Assembly (NCBI GenBank): GCA_963565915.1
Contig: OY751495.1
Coordinates: 2,480,001 to 2,544,000 of the forward strand
Length of the DNA: 64,000 nt
From: Entoloma clypeatum
Taxonomy: Eukaryota > Basidiomycota > Agaricomycetes > Agaricales > Entolomataceae
Direction of reading: 5' to 3'
The position numbers and the translations under genes were made by a program. Shown here piece by piece: positions 48,825-59,821 of the stretch; positions within the stretch are counted from its first letter, which is position 1; each line of letters opens with the position of its first letter. Under the pieces are notes generated by a model, which worked only from the letters and a program-made list of their open reading frames with translations, ran no database searches and was not told where the DNA came from.

Positions 48825-50433
48825 TGATGCTGACCATCGGTTCCGCGTTGATTAGAACTTGTCCACAAGATGCCCGTTGGTTTTGAAACAAGATAAAGAT
48901 ATCTTGAATTTCGAGCATCAGCTTTCGAGTGGACTAGAGGGATATATTGTTACAGTGAGCAGTTTCTCTACGACGTGAGTACCTCTTTTCATAAATTTGA
49001 AAGTCCGATCGGCATCTCAAAGTTCCTGCGACTACAAAGCGGCGCTTTGCAGCCCTCCGGGTATTGAGCAAAACTCTAGAAGGCAAAGGATATTTGTGTT
49101 CCCACCCGACGCGAGCCTTCTCATGGCAATAATTGGTCCTCCAATCTTCCCGGACGATCACGGCGTGAGGGTGACGTCATTGAAATGTCCAGAAAGTTGT
49201 TCCAAGAGGCATTGATCAGGGGAACCCGAAAAGTGCCTGGCCGGGCTGAAGAGGCGTTTCGAATCGACGATCATGTTTGAATGCACGCGGGCGAGGCGAT
49301 GACGATGACGCAAGGCATGTTGGAGCCATCCGCCGGTTATGACGGGGATTTTCCGCGTCCGCAGGCAGTAGAAGGGAAAAAAAAAACGCGGGAGGCTGTG
49401 ATGATCGAGAGTCCAGACCAAGGAATACATGGATGACAGACAGAACTTGGGAAGTACAATAGAGATCGTAACTTACCCTAGATTGAAAGTTGTGATTGGC
49501 GCTGAGGGAGGGTCGGGGCCGGCAAGTGCCATTGACGTCAACGATCGACCCAGCCGCAGATCCCAGGCGTTTCGGGATGGCATTCGGAATTTGCAGACCG
49601 ACTGCGGCTCCAGCGAAACAGGTAATAAATAATTCCACACGTCAGCCGGAAGAAATCGGGCAAGGATGGGGTGCTTGTTTGGGTCGACATGGTATGCAGA
49701 ATTGACGCTGGTTGGTTATTCAATAGAATCGGAACAAGGGTCGCAAGAATGAGGGGCGCATATTTCTCCGTAGGCGATGATACGGGGGTGAAAAGGCAAA
49801 GTGATGGTGGGCCGTGAGATGCGAGTGTTTCCGGGCAAAGAGAAACGTCCGTTATTCGTGAAGGGGTGAGGTGATGAAGAGGACCGAGGGGTTAGGGGTA
49901 TCGGTTTGTGTTGTATTAGAAAAAAAAAAATTGGTCATTGCCATGTGTGAAGAGACATGCATGGGGAATCGCAAAATCGTTGAGTGAGGCGCCAACAAAG
50001 AAAAGCGGGGTGCGCCTCTGTTGGTCCCGAAAGGCAATCATAATGCGTGGCTGTCTTGATCGGCTATGGAGTAGCTCACCGCGCCGGTCGATTACGACCA
50101 TGTCTTCTCGCGTGAAGACAAGGGGCTTGCGAGTGATTGGTCGAAGCGAGCCTAAGATCGCGGACGGGGCCACTTGTGAAAAGGACTATGAAGAAGCCAG
50201 TTGGAACAATACAAATCATCCTGTTGGCTGGGTGGCAAAACCTAAAAGTGGGCTGGTTCACGAGTCCTGACAGGTACGGTAACACTCCCTGTGGTTACCC
50301 AGGAAGGCAATGAGTGGAAAGTAGGTGAGATAGAATCCGCGACTGGTGGTGAGGGTGGCTTTGATTAGATTTTGAAATGTTTCGAACTTGATGATGTGTC
50401 AGCTGAACTGGCTCGTATAACTTGACTGTAAGC
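48825..50433. other. Intergenic region upstream of the Sfp1-like gene
   Basis: No supported gene. The small frames on both strands (e.g. 49216-49638 minus, 49916-50173 minus) have no recognisable motif. A runs occur at 49377-49385 and 49919-49929. The last few hundred bases presumably form the promoter and 5' leader of the zinc-finger gene; I see no clear TATA box. Confidence 0.4.
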
Positions 50434-52785
50434 ATGGCCACCTCGCAGCCCATTGCGCTACCGGTACAGACACAAGACCACCACGACTACGCCATGGGCT
50501 CTTACTCTGCTCAAGACAACTTTAATCCCGCCTCTTACACACGCCACTTTCTCGGATCTCCCATCTCTTGGCGTCCAGGTTCCTTTGGTGCACGCTTCCC
50601 CCACGGCTCTCCCTCTGCTCAGCTCTTTTCCGCTCTAGAGTCAGTTCCATCTCTCTCTCAACACATCTAGCTCACTCACTCACTCCTCCGTTCAACAGCC
50701 ATCCAAAAAGTCAGCCAGTCGACGTCATGAACGCCTTCAATGTCTTTGACCGCGAAGGCGAGCTCTGTCGGAACTACACCTGCTGCGGCATCCATCTCCA
50801 GGACCTACACGCCCTCCTCGAGCACTTCGAAGAGGTCCACGTCCGAGTCGTCGATCCTAATGCCCCCCCACAGATCCAAGTTCCCTTCAACCCCCAGTGC
50901 GGCGACCTACATCGCCCACCCCCGCCCCCCTTTGATGCCGACGAAATGGAGCTCGAACTTGACCTCGACAACTCCACCCAGCCCCCACAGCACCCCATCC
51001 GGCCCTCCCAACCCGATGCTGCCTCAACTTCACACCCCTACCCGCAATACCACCCCCCATTTCATAGCACTCACACCTCCCCCTATTCATCCAAACCCCC
51101 CTCACCCACCTCTGCCACCTCAAACTCACATCTCCAGCCCGTCGGCGTCCACTTCCCTCATGCCGGTCCCGGCACTCCCACCGTCATGGCACATCCCGAA
51201 GACGCCTTCAACTCCTACGCCCGCTTCGCCGCTGATTACTCGTCACACATGCCTGGAACACAGCTCAACGCCAGTGGCGGCGAGGAGATCGTCATCAACG
51301 GCGTCGCCCTCGCAGACTATCCCGGCTTTGTCCACACCGGTGGTCTCACCAAATCACAGGGCCAACAATGCATCCCGCCTGCCCTCCTCTTTGCCTCCTC
51401 CTCCTCCTCCAACCCGGATGCAGCACGTCCAGGATCATCCCGCATGGCCAGTCCATCTGCCACCGCCAACAAACTCAGGCTCAAGGTCCGTGCTCCAGCC
51501 TCGACGCCCCCTACACCCACCTCTGCCATCCCGTCCACGACATCCACAGCCGCCTCTACCCCAGCACATTCCCCACCCCACACCCCTCTCCCTCCACCTC
51601 CAACGTCCATGCTCCTCTCGAAGCCGTTCCGCTGCCCGAAGCCCAACTGTAACAAGAGCTATAAGCAGGCAAACGGCCTCAAATACCACATGACCCACGG
51701 TAGCTGCAACTTTGCCCCTCCAAAGGATTTGGAGCATGTCAAGGATCTCCTTGAGATCAAGCGGAGGGAACGGGAGGCGAACGGGGGCTTGTCACGGAGT
51801 ACGTCGGTCGGTGCCGGTGGGAGGCCCGAGTCCGGTGAGGAGGGTCTTGTGTCTCCTGGTGGAGGGGCATTGGGACAGGAGCCGGTCCTCGTGCACCCTG
51901 CATATGGTGACTTGGGGGCGATAACCGAGACGGAGCTGAGGGAGGTCGAGCGCGAGGCGGAGAAGCGGCTGCGGCCGTTTGCGTGTGGCGTCGGCGACTG
52001 CCAGAGGAGGTATAAAAACATGAACGGGCTGAGATATCATTATCAGCATTCGGGGGACCACGGCGCCGTCGGTCTTGCGCTGCTTGCCGGCGGCGTACAT
52101 GAATGTTTGGGCAATGCAAACAGCGGCAACAGTGGTGCGGGGCAGGGTCACGATAGGAGCGGAAGCGATGGGAAGGCGAAGGGGTATGGGCATGCGCATC
52201 TAGCGGAAGAGAGAGAGGGGCGCAGGAGAGGCGGGGCGCCGCCGAATACTGGCGGAGGGGTGCACAGGAGTAACGGTCGGAGCGGCAGCGCGAGTGTCCC
52301 CGTCAGCCGCGCAGGAAGCGTGAGCAGGGTCGGGACGCCAGCTCCTCCGCCTCCTTCACCACTTCTCCTTGCCCAACAGCAGCAGACCGCGACGACGCCG
52401 TTCACACCTGGGTACACGAACCTTGGGGCGCTCGGGAGCGCCGGCGCACACAGCAACGGAGCATCGCCGCCGTTGACGCCGTTGACGACCGCGGTGCAGA
52501 GCTTGGGGATCAGGTCGCAGCCGCACTCGCCGACGCACGCATCATTCCACGTGCATTCGGGGAATCCGAGTCCGCCGCTGAGGTCGCCGCAGCCGCCTGC
52601 AACGCAGCTTCAGGTTCAGCAGGCTCAGGTTCAGGTTCAGGCTCAGGCTCAGGCTCAGGTACAGCAGCAGATGGTGTACCAGGCGCAGTATGTGGAGTTG
52701 CAGCGGAGGCAGTATATGCAGCAATTCCAGCAGCAGCAGCAGCAACAACAGGCGCAGGCGCAACAGTACCATCTTCAACAACAAC

Positions 52786-52819
<34 letters not shown>

Positions 52820-52958
52820 GCAGCAGCAGCAGCAGCAGTACGGCCAGCAGCACATACAGATTGAATATGCAGAGCAGGCGCAGAGGGAGTATGCCGATGC
52901 CCAGATGAGGGAGTGGCAGCACCAGCAGCAGGTGGTTCAGCAACATCAGCAGCACTAG
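50434..52958 (+). CDS. C2H2 zinc-finger transcription factor, Sfp1-like, one intron
   Basis: Exon 1 50434-50639, intron 50640-50698 (59 nt, GTCAGT...CAACAG), exon 2 50699-52958; 821 residues. The join keeps frame (codon split GA|C) and yields FSALDHPKSQPVDVMNAFNVFDREGELC. The N-terminal block (HFLGSPISWRPGSFG; ELCRNYTCCGIHLQDLHALLEHFEEVHV, a degenerate finger) is followed by Pro-rich sequence, then FRCPKPNCNKSYKQANGLKYHMTHGSC and FACGVGDCQRRYKNMNGLRYHYQHSGDH. The paired CxxxxC...NGLxYH...H fingers match Sfp1, the fungal regulator of ribosomal-protein and growth genes. The C-terminus is Gln-rich with CAG/CAA runs (52725-52850). This is the clearest host gene here. Confidence 0.85.
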
Positions 52959-54010
52959 CCGTTCACGGCCCTTGGAAAGATCCTTTCTCTCTCTCTCAAA
53001 AGTATGCATACGCGTTCCGTCTAGTTTGGTACATCCCCGGCTGTCTCTCTGTCTCTCCGTCTGTCTACGTGTCCGTCATCATCATCGTCATCCAGCATCT
53101 CTCACATCCGTTTCCAACACATTCACCCACCACACACCGATTCTACTGCTTTGTGGAATAGAGGCGCATGCGCTTGCGTAGGTTCCTTCCCATATCGATC
53201 GTGTGGGGGCGGGGTTGTACAATTCTTCTTTCCGAACAGGCCCTGCATGCCAAAAGCACTCCGTCCGGGCCACACACGCGTGGGGGGGGGGCAAAAAAAA
53301 TCCCCACATGAAACAAAAAAAAAACCCTCAAACGAAAAGATATCGAACAATAATGTCTTACTGTCAAAAACCCTTACTTTTTTTTTGTTTTTGCTTTAAT
53401 GTGTACCTTTCTCCTCCCTTGCTTCTTGTACTTTTTCCCTTGTTTCCCTTCCACTCGTCTTTCCTTTTCTGTCCTCCTACCTACCTACTTACACTAATCA
53501 GCTCTTGCGTCGTCGGATATCCTCACTTCTTTCCCCTTGTTACTGCCTCTGCCATCTGTCCACAAGGAAAGGAGTGGGGGGTGGTCTGACATATAATTAT
53601 TGATGTCTTTTGTTTTTTTTTCTTTCCTATTTTGCTGTTTCTGCCATACTTTCTTTCCATTCGAGTCTTTTGATGCGCATCTCATACACGCCCACGCTTT
53701 TTTTTTTTTTTTTCAAAACGTAACCGTAAACTTGCCTCTGAGAGAGAGTATTACAATAGATAGATTTGCTGTTATGCAGTAGTCCTCCTTGAGTGGCAAA
53801 TAATTCTTAAATTACATTTTCGATTGATTAGTACTATTTCTTTGAACGGTTCGGTTCGATTGTACTTTATAGTTGACTAATAAATAATCTACGCGGAGTT
53901 GGCGCTGAATTGAATTATTGACAGACGAGAACAGGAATGGCGATGATTGTTGTCTCGTTGTCGAGTGGCGACTCGGACGGTAAACACTTGAGGGGGTTGT
54001 TGGTAAGGCT
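52959..54010. other. 3' flank of the zinc-finger gene, T-rich spacer
   Basis: Pyrimidine-rich with several long T or A runs (53378-53388, 53698-53713). Probably 3' UTR followed by non-coding spacer. The ORFs across it are of low complexity and I do not call genes. Confidence 0.5.
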
Positions 54011-54011
54011 C

Positions 54012-54138
54012 CAACTGTACTATCTACCTACTGTATATATACAGTAAATACCATATATGTATATGTATATGTATAGGGCTTCGGGCAAACAAGTGGATAT
54101 ATAGTAAATATACAGTAGGTAGATAGTATATACAGTTG
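54012..54138. repeat. Inverted repeat with AT-rich arms (possible MITE)
   Basis: The left arm, around AACTGTACTATCTACC (54013-54028), pairs with the right arm TAGGTAGATAGTATATACAGTT (about 54116-54137), with GTATAT/ATATGT microsatellite sequence in the loop. The left arm also contains the perfect palindrome CTGTATATATACAG (54031-54044). No coding sequence. It may be a small foldback transposon. Confidence 0.5.
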
Positions 54139-54584
54139 TCCATAGGCAGCTGTCGGTGAGCTGAGAATAGCTGAGAATGTATGTGACACCATTTGCAATT
54201 CCTCCTATGAGTTGCCCAGAACTCAGTGCACAGCGCTCATCAGCCTCAGCTATATATATACACAGTGTACCATTTTCTCACGACAAATTTGATGGTGATG
54301 TTCAGGGTGATTGCACGTTTTTTGCCTCCCAAGTGACCACTCTCACCTCTTTGTTGCACTTTCATCACGATCTTCGGAGACTGCCGACTGAGCCTGAATG
54401 TGGCTGTGGGAATGAGAAAACAGACAGACCCATGAAAAGTCATCCCTGTGGGAGTGATCCCTTGGGATAGCAGTACGTCGGCAGTCGGCTCATTGAAGCA
54501 TAGCCACTGTTCCATCATAGAGAGCGTGAGACGTAACCCATACATTATACCTATAACCTGGCACATGATGGTCTCACTGTTAAG

Positions 54585-55064
54585 TTGCATCCAAAAATAG
54601 GTAGTGGGGATCTGCCATCACAGAGTGTTAGGGTAGCGGTTAAGCCCTCTGATGAGCCTCTTCGCAAGGGCAAAACACCAAAGACCCCACTCTGTGGCTT
54701 TCTCACGGCTTGTGCCTCGCGAGGGTTCAATCCTCAGAGCACCACATCTTTGGCCTTCAACTTGTTGCCCAGATCTATTCCACTTGCCATGGCTACTGAT
54801 CAGATCAACACTGTTACTGGCAATTTCAATCCTTGGCAAGTATTAAATTACCATTTTGACTTGATTTTGATATCCTGTGCAGTTTGCTGGATGGCTCATG
54901 ATTTTCAAGTTTCTATTCCTGCAACAAGTGTGTCAGTCAAGCGCACATTCTCAAGGTCTCGACTCAGACATATTTGTAGTGACTTGACTCTCTGGTGTTC
55001 TCTGAAGGCACAGACCATCACACAGTGTCCCTCATCTACATCAGCAAACACTGATTTTTGCTGA
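54585..55064 (+). pseudogene. hAT transposase remnant (C-terminal dimerisation domain)
   Basis: The frame ends ILISCAVCWMAHDFQVSIPATSVSVKRTFSRSRLRHICSDL and SLKAQTIT, which is the hAT C-terminal dimerisation signature (usually ...IPATSVSVERAFS...LRSSLKAETI). The Glu of SVERAFS is Lys here. The upstream part of the frame is not recognisable and no catalytic domain is visible. A truncated relic; its terminal repeats were not identified. Confidence 0.65.
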
Positions 55065-55374
55065 AGATTGTTGCAGCTTGCCTACAGTATGTTCTGTGCA
55101 GCTCTTCACAGCACTGTTAATTCAAAGTGTGAGCTTTGAAGATCTTTAGAGATGGGGTGTAAAATTTGAAAGTCTTTGCAGAGCTGGTAGATGATACAGT
55201 CTCTATGGAGTCATATATAGATTGTAAGAGAATCCAGAGCCCTGTAAAAGTAACTAGGAACCCTTTACAACATCTTCATAGAAACATGTTAATATGATCC
55301 AGCAATTCACGAAAAAATGGGTTGAAAGAATTTTATTGAATCCAAGTGCTACAACATGAAGAATGTGCAAAATG

Positions 55375-56480
55375 TCCCCCTCATGCCTCCAGGCGCGTCA
55401 TCCCTCGTGTGTGCATCCCTTACCTGCACCGCGCATGTGCTGGCGTTTCTTGTGTCATCACCCGCCCATGCTCCCACTCCCTTCCTTGTGCCCCTCCTGC
55501 CATCCTTGAAGTGTCCCATGTGTCACTCCTCGCAGCCCCCACCTGTGCCGTGCATGTGCTGGTGTTTCTTGTGTCATTGCCCGCCCATGGTCCCTCTCCC
55601 TCGCCTGTGCGAGGCCCCTCGCAACCCCCACCTATGCCAGCGTGTGTGTTGGCGTTTCTTGTGTCTTCGCCCGCCCTTGGTCCCTCTCATGTCGCCCCTC
55701 TCATGTCCCTCTCGCATCCCGCCGTTCTCGCATGTTTTGTTAGTGATGTGACATGCCGTGGATGGCGGAGAACTTACCTATAAGTGGGCTCCATGGCCCT
55801 CATGTGAATGGACGGGGGAAGGACAGACAGAGGAGGGGGGCAGAAGCGAGTGGAGGAGGTGATGGGAGGCAAGAAGACGTGATATGGGACTTGGAATATT
55901 TTTTGACTTTCGGCCATTGCCAAGGTCGGCAAGTGCTGATGTTTCATCAACATCATCGTGCCTGGTCCTGGAACTTGCCGAGTATTAATCTTGCCACATC
56001 TAAGTTCTTGCTGTCCCCACCTCCCTCCCTCCACTCCCTCCTCCTTCGTCTCTCCCTCTCTGTCTGTCCCTCCTCTGTCAAGGCCTTCGTCGAGGCCCAC
56101 GGAGCTACTGTATAGGTAAGTACCCCGCCATTCACGGCATGTCACACCACTAACAAAACATGCGAGAACGGCGGGACGCGAGAGGAACAATGCGAGAGGG
56201 ACCAAGGGCGGGTGATGACATGAGGAACGCCAGCACACGCGCTGGCATAGGTGGGGGTTGCGAGGGAGTGGGACTATGGGCGGGCGATGACACGAGTAAA
56301 TGCCAGCACACGCGCGGCGCAGGTGGGGGCTGCGAGGAGCGACACACGGGACACTTCAAGGACGGCAGGAGGGGCACAAGAGAGGGAGTGGGACCATGGG
56401 CGGGCGATGACACGAGAAACGCCAGCACATGCACAGTGCAGGTGGGGGCTGCGAGGGGCAACGGCCAGGAGAGACAATAC
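55375..56480. repeat. 1.1-kb foldback with internal tandem subrepeats
   Basis: The left arm (55375-about 55940) is matched in reverse complement by the right arm (about 55946-56480), the centre being GATGTTTCATCAACATC near 55938-55954. Each arm carries three units of about 80-120 bp containing TGCTGGCGTTTCTTGTGTCA and CGCCCGCCCATGG. The best-kept part around CATGTTTTGTTAGTG/CACTAACAAAACATG is almost exact; the inner part has small insertions. No transposase. If transcribed it would form a long double-stranded RNA. Confidence 0.75.
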
Positions 56481-56580
56481 TGTTACCTTGTTGGTTGTAA
56501 TAGCATGGAAAAATATACATTTCTTATTCTCAAACACATTTTATTGATAAAATAGAATGCTCTATGAGTGTAAGTTGTAA

Positions 56581-56706
56581 CTAGTGATGTCCGGGCTCGG
56601 CTTGGGCTCGAAGGGCTTGGGCTTGAAGAAAGTCGAAGCCAGGCCCTGAGCCCTCAAAGCCCTGAGCCAAGCCCAAGCCAGGGCCTGAGGCCCGGGCTCA
56701 CACCTC
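56581..56706. repeat. Short GC-rich inverted repeat, hAT-MITE-like
   Basis: Begins TAGTGATGTCCGGGCTCGG and ends GGCCCGGGCTCACACCTCTA, with GGCTTGGGC/GCCCAAGCC repeats between, so it folds into one hairpin. TAGNGNTG...GGG ends are typical of hAT terminal repeats. I did not find an 8-bp target duplication. Confidence 0.5.
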
Positions 56707-57514
56707 TAAATCAATGTGAGTGCTTGAAAGAAAAATTTGAAGGATAATATTTGCTGTACTGGGGGCAAACAAAATATACGAGAGACCTGCGAAGCGTTGC
56801 CGGCCCTGTTGAAACCCCGCCTCTCCCCCATGTGTGGCCCCGCGTTCCGTCGGCCGTTGCTCGGTCAAACCGCTCCGCCCAGCTCCACGCCAGGGTGGTA
56901 ACACAAGATGCCAGTAGACTGGCTGGGGTTCGGTTTGGTTTGGTTTGGGTTTGAACATGGGTTCGGCACAAAAAAATACTTTTTTTGCCAAGAATCCCCT
57001 GTAACACAAACTTTGAGCCCAGGAGGTATTGTAGATGTTAACGGTACTCACCCAAATGGTGGCTGTGCTCATGGAGATGGTCGGTTGCCCTGCTGGCCAA
57101 TGTTTCGCGATCTTCTGGGCGGAAACTGGGTGGATTTCGTGGGCGTTAAGTTCATCCAAAAGAGCTCATTGAGAGCTTTCTGTGGATATGTAGGTTTATG
57201 GTTCCAGATGAAGGGGTTCAGAAGTTATAGTCGAAATTGGTGAAAATCGGCGATGTGGGTGAAAAAAATATTTTCGTCGGAATGGCAGTGTGGAGGTAGG
57301 TGCTCTAGGTGTTGGGAGGCTTCATTTAGAGGTATAGAAGGGATTAGGGGAGACTTGGGACGAATCGGCGAGGTTTTGGCCACGTTCTGGTTGTCCACAG
57401 TTGTTCTCTTCCCCTCAAGCCTATACTGCCAAAAAACAGCCTCATAACACTATCATGAGTCCTTCTACTTCATAGGAATCGTGTATTGTGCGCGTAGAGG
57501 CCTCTGGTAGAGTA
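56707..57514. other. Unassigned spacer
   Basis: Includes (GGTTT)n-like sequence near 56929-56950 and no ORF with recognisable domains. It ends at the 5' LTR of copia D. Confidence 0.4.
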
Positions 57515-57825
57515 TGTTGAAACTTTTCCATCATGTAGATTAGATTAGATTAGATTATATCACGTGACCTTAGACATCTTCAATTACATACTTATTTGGT
57601 TGGTACAAACAGTAGTACGGTATATAAGACCAGGAAACTGATAATATCAACAAGTTGTCTCTTGACTCTTAACCAGCTCCATCGCTCTCATCAGCCTCAA
57701 CTGCTCTCACCAGCCTCACCCACCCAAACCATGTAAGTGGCTAGAACGGTTAAAGTAGAGTACTTCCACACTGTAGCTGTGTTGCTCAGTACGCCTGTGG
57801 CTAGCGCCCAGGTGGAACTTCAACA
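57515..57825 (+). repeat. 5' LTR of copia D
   Basis: TGTTGAAAC to CTTCAACA, 311 bp, with four GATTA repeats, a TATATAAG box and ACCAT|GTAAGT. The primer site GGTTATGGGCCCCGGAT is at 57826-57842. The acceptor-like CTCCTTTTAG ends at about 58172 before the gag ATG at 58184. Confidence 0.88.
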
Positions 57826-58183
57826 GGTTATGGGCCCCGGATAGCAGAGGGACTTGGAAACACTGGCAACAGCAAGTACCTGCCCACTCTACCCTGGTTG
57901 ACAGGAGAACCGATTGGAAGATCTAGGTTCTGAGTCATACTTCTTCACATATGAACCTGGGAACGTCATTACGACAAGTACCTGTCATGAAGCGTCCCTA
58001 AGGGGATTGACTTAGTACACATCATGTGGAAACGTTGATCGTACCTCATACACTTCTGACAAAAAGGGTTTTTCCCACAACCACTATTCCTGAAGGGAAT
58101 ATGTTATGAGGAATCATTTATTTGTTTTCTCTAAAAATCAAGGACATCATGGATTGGGAGAACTCCTTTTAGACTCATTAAAC

Positions 58184-59821
58184 ATGTCTACCTCTCGCTC
58201 CGCCCTCGACTCCATCACCATCTTCGACGGCATCAACTACCAGAGTTGGGCCGAGAAAATGAAGTCGTACCTTCTCCATCAAGGAGTCTGGCGCATCGTA
58301 TCCAGCGACATTGAGCGCCCTGACATCGCGGACTTTACGGTCATGGTCTCCACCCCTGCCTCTGCCACCTCAACATCTGCGACTCAACCTCCAGTGGTCA
58401 CCACTACCGTCGACCAACCCGCCTTTCACAAGGAAAGAAAGATTTGGACTAGGGACAACGACATGGCTCTAGGCTCCATCCGCCTCAAAGTCTCCGAGGC
58501 AATCAGGAGGCACATCAAGGACGCCAAGTCCTCAAAAGATGCCTGGACGTCGTTGAAGGACGCATATTCAAAAGTCTCCCCCGCCACCATATTTGGTGAT
58601 TTCAAAGCTGCAGCCTCTTTCAAACTGTCTGGTCGGGACCCTGTGCCGGAAATCGAGCGCCTTGGGTCACTCTTCGCTCGCCTTAGCGACTCAAAATTCG
58701 TTGTGTCTGATCTGATGCAGGCTATGATCTTGGCAAGTGCCATTCCTGACGCTTGGTTGTCTCTCTCCACCGCCCTCTTTCAGGTCTATGATGCCGATGA
58801 CTTCACATGGCAGGCCGTCACCGACAGCATCGTTTCAGAGTACAGGCGCAAGCATGCGATAGAGTCTACTCGGGCGTCCAACGAGCAGGCCTAGAAAATC
58901 TCCGGGACTAAGTGAAAGGGGCAAGACCCCAAATGGGAAAAGCAGACAGTGCCGAGTACCTCGCAGAACAATGCTGACGAGCAGCCTAACTCAACCAATC
59001 CAAGTACCGCTTCTGAAAAGAAGAAGGGAAAGGGACGCTGGCGCAACCAGAAAAAGCGTGCCAACAACGCAGACAACGACTCCGACCACGTCAAGGAGAT
59101 GGTCGAGTTCATCGCACCAGCCATTGAGCAACCCCCTCGTCATCCTGCTCCTTGTCCTCTACCCCCTCATCACCCTGCTCCTTGTCATGCACCGTCTTTC
59201 ACCACCGTAACCGGTCGCGGAAAGACTTCCTTTACTGTACAACCTGAGTCAGAAAGGATGCAGTCACTACTGCAACGCATGAACCCGCCTCCTTCTCAGT
59301 ACACCGGGCTTCCTTCCGGAAGGCTGTCAGCGTGGAAAAAGAATGAGAAGGTGCGAAAGCTCACCCGAGAAATCGGCACACGACCCTCTGGGTCAAACCT
59401 TTGTATCTTGGATACCATCATCCCAGACATCGACGAGAGGCCAGCAAAACAGCGTTGAGTTACTCCGCCGTTAGACCAATCGCTGAAGATAATGGACATC
59501 GACCAGGAACGGATGGGGCCGGATGAGTTTGATTACGAGATAGAACTTGACGGTCCATCAAACCCTTTTCTTAAACCTTACCAAATGCGGAAAGCTAATT
59601 ATGCCTCTCAACAGACGTATAATATATTAGCTAGTACCACTACAGAGTGCGTAGATCACTTCAGCAGTGATCTACACAAAAGATATATTAAACATTTTGC
59701 CTCTTGCACACACTGTAAGGAAAAAGAATGCGCACAGTGGATATTAGACTCCGGCGCCTCGTTACACTTCACCTATGAGTTTAAAGACTTCGCATACTAT
59801 AGACCTCTCATGGTCAAGTGA
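58184..59821 (+). pseudogene. gag: Copia D Gag and protease with four stops
   Basis: MSTSRSALDSITIFDGINYQSWAEKMK onward, with the same domains as A. Stops: TAG 58892-58894 and TGA 58913-58915 (A has CGG and CGC at these codons), TGA 59456-59458 (CGA in A) and TGA 59819-59821 (same as in A). Three of the four fit C to T at CpG. The protease motif WILDSGASLHFTYEFKDF is present. Confidence 0.85.

Noticed and set aside
49216..50173. Several 60-140 codon ORFs upstream of the Sfp1-like gene
   Set aside because: No motif, conflicting strands and composition like intergenic sequence; not supported as genes.
52542..53009. Leu-rich ORF on the minus strand
   Set aside because: Antisense shadow of the CAG/CAA glutamine tract of the zinc-finger gene.
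56581..56706. GC-rich palindrome as a tRNA or other structured RNA gene
   Set aside because: It does not fit a cloverleaf or known RNA; the ends resemble hAT terminal repeats.
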